The translations under genes were made by a program, and so were the position numbers. Below are positions 32,332 to 41,057 of a DNA stretch of 64,000 nucleotides, piece by piece. How positions within the stretch are numbered: the stretch's first letter is position 1; each line of letters starts with the position of its first letter. The notes under the pieces were generated by a model. It made no database searches, was not told the DNA's origin, and was given only the letters and a program-made list of their open reading frames with translations. The DNA is from Candidatus Gastranaerophilales bacterium (GTDB lineage Bacteria; Cyanobacteriota; Vampirovibrionia; Gastranaerophilales; Gastranaerophilaceae), in contig CALVAW010000001.1 in the NCBI GenBank assembly GCA_944325655.1, positions 1 to 64,000 of the forward strand, in the 5' to 3' direction.

Positions 32332-34992
32332 ATGATGAGAACAGTTGATGAAATAAGAGAAGGTTTTTTAAGTTTTTTTGAAAAAAAACATAATTCTACA
32401 CGTGTTAAAAGCTCGAGTTTAATTCCGGATAACCCCACATTGCTTTTAACCAGTGCAGGCATGGTACAGTTTGTTCCGTATTATTTAGGTATAGAAAAAT
32501 GTCCCTACAATCCGCCAAGAGCAACAACATGTCAAAAATGCGCAAGGGCGGGCGGCAAAGATTCCGATATAGAAAATGTCGGAAGAACTCCCCGACATCA
32601 CACATTTTTTGAAATGCTCGGAAATTTTGCTTGGGGTGACTATTACAAAAAAGAAGTAATACCTTGGGCTTGGGAATTTGTTACAAGCAAAGAATATTTA
32701 GGGCTTGATAAAGACCGCTTATGGGTTACGATATTCGAAACCGACGATGAAGCTTATGAAATATGGAAAAATTCAACAGATATAGACCCTAAGAGAATAA
32801 TAAGAAAAGGAAAAAAAGATAACTTCTGGGGGCCGCCCGGACCTACCGGCTCTTGCGGTCCTTGCAGCGAAATACATTATGATTTAGGTGAACATCTAAA
32901 ATGTTCTGACGATTGTTCAATTTCAACTTGCGAATGCGACAGATGGGTTGAAATTTGGAATATGGTGTTTACCGAACTTTTTCAAGATGAAGAAGGCAAT
33001 CAAACTCCTTTAGATAAAAAAAATGTAGATACCGGCATGGGACTTGAGCGCATTGCAATGGTGGCACAAGGAGTTGAATCAACTTTTGAAACAGATATAT
33101 TAAAACATATTTTAAATAAAGTATGCGAAATTTCAGGCAAAAAATATAAAGAAAATGAAAAAACCGATATTTCATTAAGAATAGTAGTTGACCACGCTCG
33201 ATGTGTTTCATTTATGATAGCAGACGGAATAATGCCCTCTAATGAAGGCAGAGGCTATGTTTTAAGAATGATATTAAGACGAGCTCTTCGCCATGGGTAT
33301 CTTTTAGGACTTGATTTGCCGTTCTTAAAACCGATAATTGAAACAGTAATTGAGAAATATTCTGCTCAATACCCCGAATTAAAACAAAACGAAGACAAAA
33401 TCAAAAACACTGTTTTAAAAGAAGAAGAAAGATTTAAGTTAACTCTCGATAAAGGATATCAACTAATAGAACAAAGTATTCAAAAAGCAACAGAAGATAA
33501 TTCAAGACTTATAACGGGTGAAGTGGCTTTTAAATTATACGATACTTACGGCTTTCCTTTTGAATTGACAAAAGAAATAGCTGAGGAAAAAGGTCTAAAA
33601 GTTGATGAATCCGGTTTTAAAATCGCAATGGACGAACAAAAACAAAGAGCAAGAAATGCTATGCAAAAAGTTGTTATCACTGACGATTTAAATTACATAA
33701 ACAACCCTGCAACAAATTTCATAGGATACGACAATTTTGAAAGCGAAGCAAATATAATTGCAATAGTTGATAAAAACGGAAAAAATGTTGAAATCGCTCA
33801 AAATGACGTATTTGACATAATTCTTGATGTAACTCCTTTTTACGCTGAATGCGGAGGTCAAGTAGGAGATAGCGGTACTATAAGTATTTCAAATGAAAAT
33901 TATGAAGTAATTAAAACGTTTAAAGTTCAAGATATATTCGTGCACAGGACGATAGTAAACGAAAATGCGCTAAAAAAAGGTGATAAAGTTAAAACAAAAA
34001 TCGACAAACAAAGAAGGCTAGAAATAACAAAACATCACTCTCTGGCTCATCTCTTACAGGCTGCCTTGCAAAAAGTTTTAGGACACGATGTTCACCAAGC
34101 GGGTTCTTATGTTGAAGAAAACAGAACACGCTATGACTTTACATTTGAAAGAGCATTAACAAAAGAAGAGCTCAAAAAAGTTCAAAATATAATTAATAAT
34201 TGGATAAATGAAGGCTTAAAAAGAACAACAAAAATAATGTCATTGGAAGAAGCTAATGCATCAGGAGCTATGGCACTATTTGGAGAAAAATATGGCGAAA
34301 CTGTAAGAGTGGTAAGCTTTGACGATTATGAAGGAAAGTGTCAGTCCAAAGAATTGTGCGCAGGATGCCATGTAGATAATTCAAAAGATTTAAGATTAGC
34401 AAAAATTATATCCGAATCTGCAAGTTCTGCGGGGGTCAGAAGAATAGAAATAGCTTGTTCAAACGCTGCTTTTGAACTTTTGGAACTAAAAGCGGACGAA
34501 TTGGATAAATTGTCTTATGATAACAAAATTCCATCCGACAAAATACAAGAAAAAATAGATAAATTATCTCAAGAAGTTAAAGATTTATCATCAAAAATCG
34601 GTGATATGGAAGCAGTAAAAGCTAAAGACAGTTTTAATACATTTATGTCCAAAGCAAAAGAAAAATCCGGCACAAAAATTTTAATTACAAAAATAGAAGA
34701 TTTTGCGCCGAATGCAATTAAACTTGGAATTGAATTGTTGTCAAATAAACTTGGCGAGAGTGTAATAGTATTGTGTTCAATGAAAAAAGACGGAACCGTA
34801 TTTATAACCTCAAAAGTCAGCGACAACTTAATTAATAAAATTTCTGCCGGTAATATTGTCTCAAAAATTGCCAAAACTCTCAAAGGAAACGGCGGTGGCA
34901 GGCCGCAAATGGCACAAGGCATGGGTAAAACTCAGGAAGGAATTGAGGATATTTTACTAAAAACAGAACAAGATATTTTCAATTTATTATAA
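32332..34992 (+). CDS. alaS: Alanyl-tRNA synthetase
   Basis: Charges tRNA-Ala and edits mischarged Ser/Gly. 886 residues with the full four-part layout. The class II core has 'RATTCQKCARAGGKDSDIEN', 'TFFEMLGNFAWGDYYK' and 'MGLERIAMV'. The editing domain has 'HHSLAHLLQAAL' and 'CAGCHVDNSKD' for zinc. The C-terminal DHHA1 domain has 'GGGRPQMAQGMGK'. No ribosome site; an extended -10 (TGC-TAACAT, to 32322) ends 9 nt before the first of two adjacent ATGs. Transcribed alone with its own terminator. Confidence 0.98.
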   Translation: MMRTVDEIREGFLSFFEKKHNSTRVKSSSLIPDNPTLLLTSAGMVQFVPYYLGIEKCPYNPPRATTCQKCARAGGKDSDIENVGRTPRHHTFFEMLGNFAWGDYYKKEVIPWAWEFVTSKEYLGLDKDRLWVTIFETDDEAYEIWKNSTDIDPKRIIRKGKKDNFWGPPGPTGSCGPCSEIHYDLGEHLKCSDDCSISTCECDRWVEIWNMVFTELFQDEEGNQTPLDKKNVDTGMGLERIAMVAQGVESTFETDILKHILNKVCEISGKKYKENEKTDISLRIVVDHARCVSFMIADGIMPSNEGRGYVLRMILRRALRHGYLLGLDLPFLKPIIETVIEKYSAQYPELKQNEDKIKNTVLKEEERFKLTLDKGYQLIEQSIQKATEDNSRLITGEVAFKLYDTYGFPFELTKEIAEEKGLKVDESGFKIAMDEQKQRARNAMQKVVITDDLNYINNPATNFIGYDNFESEANIIAIVDKNGKNVEIAQNDVFDIILDVTPFYAECGGQVGDSGTISISNENYEVIKTFKVQDIFVHRTIVNENALKKGDKVKTKIDKQRRLEITKHHSLAHLLQAALQKVLGHDVHQAGSYVEENRTRYDFTFERALTKEELKKVQNIINNWINEGLKRTTKIMSLEEANASGAMALFGEKYGETVRVVSFDDYEGKCQSKELCAGCHVDNSKDLRLAKIISESASSAGVRRIEIACSNAAFELLELKADELDKLSYDNKIPSDKIQEKIDKLSQEVKDLSSKIGDMEAVKAKDSFNTFMSKAKEKSGTKILITKIEDFAPNAIKLGIELLSNKLGESVIVLCSMKKDGTVFITSKVSDNLINKISAGNIVSKIAKTLKGNGGGRPQMAQGMGKTQEGIEDILLKTEQDIFNLL

Positions 34993-35000
34993 GTATTATA

Positions 35001-35034
35001 AATTAGACCCTGTGATGACAGGGTCTAATTTTAT
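35001..35034. terminator. Bidirectional terminator between alaS and the XRE gene
   Basis: AATTAGACCCTGT/ACAGGGTCTAATT, a 13-bp perfect stem with a GATG loop and T-rich flank on each strand. Confidence 0.9.
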
Positions 35035-35249
35035 TCAAAAGTTACCAATGTAACTATATTTACATTTAAATAACCTGCTAATTCATATATTTTCACAAGA
35101 GACATATTTGCCTTGCCTCGTTCAATATTTGCTATGTAATTTTGCGACACATTCATAATTTCCGCTAACTGCTCTTGAGTTAAATCTTTTTTAATTCTTT
35201 CGATTTTAACATTTTTTCCAAATTTTTTTAATAAGGCTGTTTTATCCAT
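35031..35249 (-). CDS. Minimal XRE-family repressor
   Basis: 72 residues, essentially a lone HTH_3 domain: 'KIERIKKDLTQEQLAEIMNV' then 'SQNYIANIERGKANMSLVKI'. This kind of one-domain XRE protein usually acts as a dimeric repressor. There is no ribosome site; TATACT (minus, 35262-35257) ends 7 nt before the ATG, suggesting a leaderless mRNA. The operator array lies between it and the divergent pilin-like gene, with the first site covering its own -10 and start. Autoregulation plus control of the pilin gene is inferred. Confidence 0.88.
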   Translation of the reverse strand: MDKTALLKKFGKNVKIERIKKDLTQEQLAEIMNVSQNYIANIERGKANMSLVKIYELAGYLNVNIVTLVTFE

Positions 35250-35319
35250 ACTTATAAGTATATAAATATTGACTTATAAATATAATAATGTTATAAGTTA
35301 TATATTATAACTTATAGAT
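35250..35319. promoter_or_regulatory. Operator array between XRE gene and pilin-like gene
   Basis: Four 10-mers related to the palindrome ACTTATAAGT start at 35250 (perfect), 35272, 35289 and 35310, about 17-22 bp apart. The last two lie in a perfect 11-bp inverted repeat TATAAGTTATA/TATAACTTATA with a 3-nt spacer (35292-35316). The plus-strand promoter TTGACT (35269-35274) and TATAAG (35292-35297) overlaps sites 2 and 3. The minus -10 overlaps site 1. Spacing near two helix turns suits cooperative repressor binding. Confidence 0.7.
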
Positions 35320-35328
35320 TATATCGAG

Positions 35329-36114
35329 ATGACTACTAAAAGATTGGCTTTTACCTTAGCTGAAATAATGATTGTTTTAACTATAATCGGAATTTTGACT
35401 GCAATTCTACTACCTATTGCGATTAATTCCGCACCTGATGAAAATGTTATGAAATTTAAAAAAGGTAATAATACGTTAGGGACTGTTATAAGAGAACTTG
35501 TTAATTCGGATCAGTATTATTTAAACGGGGATTTAGGAACCAAAGCAAACGGAGCACTGTTAGACGGCACCCATGACGGAGATTATACATATTTTTGCGA
35601 AACATTTGCAGATATTATTTCAACTAAAAAAGTAGAGTGTTCAGAGTATAAAAATTATACATATTCATTTATCAATATTAATTGGGATAATGTTGATAAG
35701 GATGAATATGGGATATTTGATGCTAAAAAAACTCCCGATGAAATGTGTAAAAAAACGGCTTCACTTATAGGCGAGGGGATTGTTACAACCGATGACATTG
35801 TATATTACGAAACTTCCCCCGGCATTTCCTTTGGCATTACATATTATAAAAATAGCATATCTGACGATGCAATTATTGAAAACGGCGAAAGTAGTTGCGG
35901 GGCAAAAGGACTTTTTAGATTAAGAACAAACGCTAAAAATTGCGAAGAATACACTATGACACCTCTTACAATATATAAAATTTTCTGCATGGATATAGAC
36001 GGAATTAATAAAGGTGAAGACCCCTTCGGATACGGTATCAGAATAGACGGAAAAATTTTATATGGTGCAAGAGCAGAAGAATGGCTTAAAAAATCAATTC
36101 AAAAAGGTGAGTAA
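35329..36114 (+). CDS. Type IV pilin-like (pseudopilin) protein
   Basis: 261 residues. The class III signal is short: 'TTKRLA-FTLAEIMIVLTIIG', cleaved before Phe with Glu at +5 and Ala at -1, followed by the hydrophobic assembly helix. The globular part holds six or more Cys ('YFCETFADIISTKKVECSEY', 'SSCGAKGLF', 'NCEEY') and 'INKGEDPFGYGIRIDGKIL', typical of the pseudopilins common in this lineage. It probably joins a type IV pilus or type II-like machine. It is divergent from the XRE repressor, and a small membrane gene follows 2 nt downstream. Confidence 0.88.
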   Translation: MTTKRLAFTLAEIMIVLTIIGILTAILLPIAINSAPDENVMKFKKGNNTLGTVIRELVNSDQYYLNGDLGTKANGALLDGTHDGDYTYFCETFADIISTKKVECSEYKNYTYSFININWDNVDKDEYGIFDAKKTPDEMCKKTASLIGEGIVTTDDIVYYETSPGISFGITYYKNSISDDAIIENGESSCGAKGLFRLRTNAKNCEEYTMTPLTIYKIFCMDIDGINKGEDPFGYGIRIDGKILYGARAEEWLKKSIQKGE

Positions 36115-36116
36115 AT

Positions 36117-36278
36117 ATGAGCAAAAAAGAAAAAATTATTGCAATATGCGCTGTCTTATCAATGTTATTACTTATTTATTCCGCAATTTATACAATATAT
36201 AAAAATAAACCAAAAGACAGTATTTTTACCATTGAAAAAATATATAATAATATATACAAATCAAAAGCCCTTATATAA
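36117..36278 (+). CDS. 53-residue single-span membrane protein
   Basis: Starts 2 nt after the pilin-like gene and so is translated with it. The N-terminus 'MSKKEKIIAICAVLSMLLLI' begins a single membrane helix of about 22 residues, with a Lys-rich, Ile/Tyr-rich tail outside. A helper or anchor for the pilin is one guess; no family is recognised. The last 16 bases form part of the terminator hairpin. Confidence 0.6.
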   Translation: MSKKEKIIAICAVLSMLLLIYSAIYTIYKNKPKDSIFTIEKIYNNIYKSKALI

Positions 36279-36287
36279 GGGCTTTTA
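36263..36287. terminator. Bidirectional terminator after the pilin-like operon
   Basis: AAAAGCCCTTATATAAGGGCTTTT is folded as AAAAGCCCTT/AAGGGCTTTT with a short AT loop. It overlaps the stop of the 53-residue gene and faces the end of the truncated minus-strand frame. Confidence 0.75.
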
Positions 36288-36291
36288 TAAT

Positions 36292-36561
36292 TTATTCCAA
36301 ATTTTGAATTTTTTGTTTGTATTCATATTTTTGCTCAAGTAATTTATCTTTTTCAAAAAACTTTCTTGCAGATGCTATAACAGATAAAAGAACTCCAAAG
36401 CCAACGCCGATAAGGGTAATTGCACCTCCTTTTTTTGCTTTAGGTAAAGACTTAAAATCTGTTACAGCCTTCATCGCATTTTTTCCGAATGATGATTCTT
36501 TTATATATTTAAAACATTTAGAAGCAGCATCACTGACACCTGAAAAGAAGCCATACTGTTG
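36292..36561 (-). pseudogene. 5'-truncated small membrane protein
   Basis: The minus frame is open from the stop at 36292 back to 36561, where an in-frame stop (36564-36562) cuts it off. It reads as helix 'GVSDAASKCFKYIKESSFGK', then 'KAKKGGAITLIGVGFGVLLS' as one membrane span and a basic tail, like the 20411 protein. The only internal Met (36474) lies too far in and has no ribosome site. The N-terminal part and promoter are missing. It is inferred to have lost its 5' end in the same event that truncated the neighbouring regulator. Confidence 0.65.
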
Positions 36562-36805
36562 TCAGAAAATTGATATCTCAGCAAGAAATTTATCAGGGAT
36601 TGAATTGGGTCATTACTTTCCAAAAGCCGAAACATTAGAAAAAATATCAAAAGCTCTCAATGTAACCATTGAGAAAATATTTGCAAACGACCATATAAAA
36701 AATAAAAAAGAACTTATCAAAGAAATAAATATTTATCTTGGCAAATTGGAACAAAACAAAATTGAATATGTTTACAAAATCGTCAAATTCTTAAATTTTG
36801 AATAA
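36557..36805 (+). pseudogene. 5'-truncated XRE-family regulator
   Basis: The frame enters an XRE domain in mid-motif: 'KIDISARNLSGIELGHYFPK' corresponds to the recognition helix and following turn of the intact regulator at 2036 ('AIDPKHMSHIETGRSFPK'). The same helical tail follows, down to 'YVYKIVKFLNFE'. Helices 1-2 and the start are missing. The upstream open frame is only the antisense of the truncated membrane gene. The two remnants meet near 36557-36563, so one deletion between two head-to-head genes explains both. Confidence 0.75.
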
Positions 36806-36926
36806 AATATTTTTCATCTTTTTTATAAAATCGAAGGTAATTTTTTGTACAAAACCGATATATTGACAACTTGACCGCTGTTAATATCGCTTTTGTTATT
36901 AATATATAATTACTCAAATGCCAATT

Positions 36927-38300
36927 TTAAAGTATAGCATCGATGATTGCTTTTGCCGCACGTTTTCCGGCACCCATCGCATTAATTGCCGTAGATGGAC
37001 CCAACGGAGCAACATCGCCACCTGCATATATGCTTTTAACCGAAGTTTCACCTGATTGATTAATAACAATATAACCTTTATTATCGGTTTCTAAATTTAA
37101 TTTTTCATTTTCTGCCGAACGTTGAATAATCGGATTTGGACCTGTTCCGAGCGAAACAACTACGCTATCCAAAGGCACCGTAACAAATTCACCTGTTCCG
37201 ACAGGTCTTTGACGACCTGATGCATCAGGTTCACCCAATTCCATTATTTCAAACTTCATTGATTTTACCCAGCCGTCTTCGCCAAATATTTCAACCGGAG
37301 CATGAAGAAACCTAAATTCAATTCCTTCTTCTTTAGCATGACGAATTTCTTCCAATCTTGCAGGCAATTCTTTTTCGGTTCTTCTGTAAAATATATAGAC
37401 CTTTTCATATCCGACGCGAACAGCCGTTCTTGCCGCATCCATAGCCACATTTCCCCCGCCAATTATTGCCGTTGTTTTACCTACCTTTAAAGGAGTCGGA
37501 GTATCAGGACTTTGTGCATGCATCAAATTGACTCTTGTTAAAAATTCATTTGCACTATATACACCATTTAAATTTTCTCCGGGAATATTCATCATTTTCG
37601 GAAGTCCTGCGCCTGAGCATATAAATATAGCACTATATCCTTCATCTTGGAGCTGTTTCAATGTAATAGACTTGCCTACAATAACATTTTTATAAAATTT
37701 AACTCCCATGGCCTTCAGAGATTCTATTTCTCTATCCAAGACATTTCTCGGAAGTCTAAAAGGCGGAATGCCATATCTTAATACACCGCCAAACTCATGC
37801 AAAGCTTCAAAAATTGAAACATCAAAACCCGCTGTTCTAAGATCGGCAGCTGCGGTCATGCCGGCACATCCGGAACCAACAATTGCAACCTTTTTGCCGT
37901 TAGGTACAATTTCAGTCGGACTTGCTGATGTATTATCTCCAACATAACGTTCAAGAGCACCAATTGCAACAGGATCCCCTTTGATACCCAATACACAATT
38001 ACCTTCACATTGTTTTTCCTGCGGACAAACTCTGCCGCAAACGGAAGGAAGCATGGAAGATTGTCTTATGATATCACCGGCAGCTTTTAAATCACCTGTT
38101 TTAACTTCTTGTATAAATGAAGGAATATCAATATTAACCGGACATCCGGATTTACACCTTGCATTTTTACAATGCAAGCATCTGGAAGCTTCCTTTAAAG
38201 CCTGTTCCGGTGTCAGATTTTCTTCAACAGCATTAAAATTATGTCTTCTTTCAAATTTATCCTGTTCTTTAGGTCTTTGTCTTTCAATTTTTTCAGCCAT
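36927..38300 (-). CDS. gltA: Glutamate synthase small-subunit-like NADPH oxidoreductase
   Basis: 457 residues of the GltD/NfnB/homotetrameric GltA family. N-terminal Fe-S domain with 'EASRCLHCKNARCKSGCPVN' and 'CGRVCPQEKQCEGNC', FAD site 'VAIVGSGCAGMTAAADL', NADPH site 'AIIGGGNVAMDAARTAVR', and 'VKSIYAGGDVAPLGPSTAIN' at the end. Without a large GltB subunit or NfnA beside it, it may be the stand-alone NADPH-dependent glutamate synthase (as named in gltA annotations) or half of an electron-bifurcating transhydrogenase encoded apart. Transcribed alone. Confidence 0.85.
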   Translation of the reverse strand: MAEKIERQRPKEQDKFERRHNFNAVEENLTPEQALKEASRCLHCKNARCKSGCPVNIDIPSFIQEVKTGDLKAAGDIIRQSSMLPSVCGRVCPQEKQCEGNCVLGIKGDPVAIGALERYVGDNTSASPTEIVPNGKKVAIVGSGCAGMTAAADLRTAGFDVSIFEALHEFGGVLRYGIPPFRLPRNVLDREIESLKAMGVKFYKNVIVGKSITLKQLQDEGYSAIFICSGAGLPKMMNIPGENLNGVYSANEFLTRVNLMHAQSPDTPTPLKVGKTTAIIGGGNVAMDAARTAVRVGYEKVYIFYRRTEKELPARLEEIRHAKEEGIEFRFLHAPVEIFGEDGWVKSMKFEIMELGEPDASGRQRPVGTGEFVTVPLDSVVVSLGTGPNPIIQRSAENEKLNLETDNKGYIVINQSGETSVKSIYAGGDVAPLGPSTAINAMGAGKRAAKAIIDAIL

Positions 38301-38373
38301 TACTTTTGTAAGCTCCTATATTAATTACATCTTATATTTATTGTATAATAAAAAACATAATTGAGGTAAAGTT

Positions 38374-39177
38374 GTGACAAAAATTAAACTTTGGATAAGC
38401 GATATTGACGGAACTCTTATGAACTATGACGGAAGCTGCACCAATGAAATGATCTCCGTAATAGAAAAAGTTAAAAACAAAAATGTTAAACTTGTTATAG
38501 CAACAGGAAGAATGTTTATGGGTGCCGAATTTGCCGCAAAGAAATTTAACCTCAACACGCCAATTGTATGTTATCAAGGTGCTGTCGTAAGAACAAAAGA
38601 CGAAATCTTATGGCAATCACCCATTAAAGATTCCATTGTATTTGAAATAATAGAATATTTAAGAAAAAACAAAATTCACACACATATCTACAATAATGAC
38701 ACGTTATATGTAGAAGACGACAATAAAAGAATAATGGATGAATATTGCAACGGAAGAGGAACAACATATACCCGAGTTGAAAGCTTCAATTCCTTAAAAC
38801 TTAAAGATGTGCCAAAAATTCTTGGTGTTATTGAAGACAATAACATAATGTCTAAAATCAAGAATGAACTGAAAGAAAAATATAAAAACATCTTAACAAT
38901 TGTACAAAGCTCAAATTGTTACCTTGAAATAACAGACAAAGGCGCTTCAAAGGGAAATGCTCTAAATTTTCTTAAAAAATATTGGAATTTAAATGACGAC
39001 GAAGTTTTAGCCTCGGGAGATCAAGATAATGACGTTGATTTGCTAAAAAATGCAGGCATAAAAATTTCAGTAGGAAACAACAGCAAAGAGCTCTTAAAAA
39101 TTGCTCAATACCATTGCAAAAGCGTAAATAGCAATGAATTGGTAAAATATATAGAGGAATTTATATTATGCGAATAG
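38374..39177 (+). CDS. HAD-superfamily Cof-type phosphatase
   Basis: 267 residues. Nucleophile motif 'WISDIDGTLMNYDG' (DxDGT), motif II 'VIATGRMFMGAEFA', type IIB cap, Lys in 'TDKGASKGNALNFL' and motif IV 'LASGDQDNDVDLLKNAG'. Cof-type enzymes dephosphorylate sugar phosphates, nucleotides or flavin precursors; the substrate is not predictable here. Start is GTG with GAGGT upstream. It overlaps ispF by 10 nt, implying coupled translation. Confidence 0.92.
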   Translation: MTKIKLWISDIDGTLMNYDGSCTNEMISVIEKVKNKNVKLVIATGRMFMGAEFAAKKFNLNTPIVCYQGAVVRTKDEILWQSPIKDSIVFEIIEYLRKNKIHTHIYNNDTLYVEDDNKRIMDEYCNGRGTTYTRVESFNSLKLKDVPKILGVIEDNNIMSKIKNELKEKYKNILTIVQSSNCYLEITDKGASKGNALNFLKKYWNLNDDEVLASGDQDNDVDLLKNAGIKISVGNNSKELLKIAQYHCKSVNSNELVKYIEEFILCE

Positions 39178-39644
39178 GCTTAGGATATGACATTCACCAG
39201 CTTTCACAAAATAGAGATTTAATCATAGGCGGAGTTAAAATTCCTCATGAACTCGGATTATTGGGACACTCAGATGCCGATGTATTGACTCATGCAATTA
39301 TAGATGCCATTTTAGGTTCTATCGCTTTGAGAGATATAGGGTATCATTTTCCGGACACAAGCAGTGAATATAAAAATGCAAACAGTTTAACTTTACTGAA
39401 AAAAACATGTGAAATGCTAAAAAAAGAAGGTTATAAAATAATTAATATAGATACCAATATAATTTGTCAAAAACCAAAGCTGTCACCTTATATTGATGAA
39501 ATGAGAAAAAAAATCGCAAAAACAACAAATCTTGAATTAAACCAAATTTCGATAAAAGCAAAAACAAACGAAAAACAAGACTCGGCAGGATGTGAAAAAT
39601 CAATTATTGCTCAGGCTGTTGTGCTTGTAGAAAACAATTGTTAA
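39168..39644 (+). CDS. ispF: 2-C-methyl-D-erythritol 2,4-cyclodiphosphate synthase
   Basis: Non-mevalonate isoprenoid pathway enzyme releasing CMP to form MEcPP. 158 residues: 'RIGLGYDIHQLSQ' (metal Asp and His), 'LGLLGHSDADVLTHAIIDA', 'DIGYHFPDT' and the C-terminal 'IKAKTNEKQDSAG' substrate loop. The start lies inside the HAD gene end, preceded by GAGGAAT. ispD is not adjacent. Confidence 0.97.
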   Translation: MRIGLGYDIHQLSQNRDLIIGGVKIPHELGLLGHSDADVLTHAIIDAILGSIALRDIGYHFPDTSSEYKNANSLTLLKKTCEMLKKEGYKIINIDTNIICQKPKLSPYIDEMRKKIAKTTNLELNQISIKAKTNEKQDSAGCEKSIIAQAVVLVENNC

Positions 39645-39647
39645 ATT

Positions 39648-40034
39648 TTATTTACTTAACCCGAACATTAATTTATTATAACTTCCGAGAGAAGATAAGC
39701 TATCCATACCATCCTTTTTAGGATTTGAACATTTATATTCGCTCGGATAAAAATATCCCGATTGAGCGTATAATTGCTCGCAAGCATCATCTTTTTTTTC
39801 TGTATTACTTGCTTCAAGCTGTCTGATTGCAAGTTTCAAACAAGTTCTTGCTTCTTTTGTATTTATACCGTACGCTTTAGAAATTCTATTTATGTAATTT
39901 ACAGGTGAAAAAGTTCCGGGCAAACCCTGAGCTACGAGAAGCTCAACTATTTCTTCACAAGTTGAAAATTTATTTGTTTCGTTTGACTGAATATTAGATT
40001 CGTCATATTTTGATATGTTCTGAACTTGACTCAT
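39648..40034 (-). CDS. Uncharacterised protein
   Basis: 128 residues, not recognised. A disordered Ser/Asn-rich start is followed by a helical core ('CEEIVELLVAQGLPGTFSP', 'EARTCLKLAIRQLEASNTE') and a Tyr/Ser-rich tail with 'SGYFYPSEYKCSNPKKDG'. Four Cys. No signal peptide or membrane span. A weak CAGGT precedes the ATG. Its stop lies 3 nt from that of the converging ispF. Confidence 0.65.
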   Translation of the reverse strand: MSQVQNISKYDESNIQSNETNKFSTCEEIVELLVAQGLPGTFSPVNYINRISKAYGINTKEARTCLKLAIRQLEASNTEKKDDACEQLYAQSGYFYPSEYKCSNPKKDGMDSLSSLGSYNKLMFGLSK

Positions 40035-40152
40035 TATAAACCTGTTTTAAAACTACTTACATATTTATAAAAACATTTTTAAAATGAGTATTTCAAAAGT
40101 ATATACTTTTTTAATATTTCTTAACATATATATTTTTTATGAATACTTTCGA

Positions 40153-40989
40153 CTATCCTTTAATTTGATTAACAATATTTCCTAACAAATCCATTGAATT
40201 CTGCAATATATCGGAGTTGTACCAGTCTGTAAAAGTATCAAATTTTTCACTTAACTGCTCATCTGTAATATGATTTTTTATTTCAACTTCAGCATTTAAA
40301 GAAGATTTTACGCTTTTAATTTCACAATTATATAATGCAATTTTATTTGCTTTTTTTAACTTTGGAAGCGCCTTTAAAGTTGAATTCGCTACAAAAAGAT
40401 TTTCAACCTCTTCCAATTTATTCAATTGAGAAATATCTATTTTATTATTTTCATCCGTAGAACATATAAAAAGCTCTTGTGCGTATTCTAAATTTTTTAA
40501 ATCTTCAAAAGGACAATCAACTATACAAAGCTTCCCCGCTCTTTCAAGCGCCGGCAATTCTTTAAGTGATGAATTTTGAGCTATAAATATTGCTGCTTCC
40601 TTAAGCTTTGACAAAGTTTTAATCGGAGAATCTTCAAGAGAAACAGAACCTGCAGACTTTAATTTAGGCAATTTTCTTAAATGTTTGTTTGCAAGCAATA
40701 TACCAACCGCCTTTAAATTTGGCATCTCTACAATTTTCGTCTCGCTATCCAACCTTATTTCACGACAAGCAATCAACGGAAACTTTGTCAATGCGGATTT
40801 TCTAGTATCAAACCTGCCTTCGCAAGCGATTACTTTTTCAATTAAATCATCTTCATTAATTCCAAGCTCACTGAAAGTTGCTTCTTTCGGTTGTGAATAA
40901 TGAGATATAATAATATTTTCGTTATTATCAACCTGAGTTTTTATACCGTATTTTTCAAAAATTTTAACTGCTTCATTAGTTTCTAGCAT
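40153..40989 (-). CDS. Leucine-rich-like repeat protein
   Basis: 278 residues. The N-terminal header 'IFEKYGIKTQVDNNENIIIS' with 'ELGINEDDLIEKVIACEGRF' matches the headers inside the 24839 protein. After it, ~20-residue repeats of the type 'L.A.GI.LA...L..LPKLKS' run to about residue 230, for example 'LKSAGSVSLEDSPIKTLSKL' and 'NSSLKELPALERAGKLCIVD'. A helical tail ends the protein. No signal peptide. GGAG precedes the ATG. A protein-binding solenoid is inferred; whether it is exported is unknown. Confidence 0.8.
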   Translation of the reverse strand: MLETNEAVKIFEKYGIKTQVDNNENIIISHYSQPKEATFSELGINEDDLIEKVIACEGRFDTRKSALTKFPLIACREIRLDSETKIVEMPNLKAVGILLANKHLRKLPKLKSAGSVSLEDSPIKTLSKLKEAAIFIAQNSSLKELPALERAGKLCIVDCPFEDLKNLEYAQELFICSTDENNKIDISQLNKLEEVENLFVANSTLKALPKLKKANKIALYNCEIKSVKSSLNAEVEIKNHITDEQLSEKFDTFTDWYNSDILQNSMDLLGNIVNQIKG

Positions 40990-41057
40990 ATATTACTCCA
41001 CTTCTTTACCTTCAAATAATTTCTTTTATTCATATTCCCGAAATAAAGTTTTTTATA

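Noticed and set aside
36317-36560. N-terminal part of the long plus frame 36317-36805 as a real protein
   Set aside because: It is antisense to the membrane-protein remnant; only the part after 36557 matches an XRE protein.
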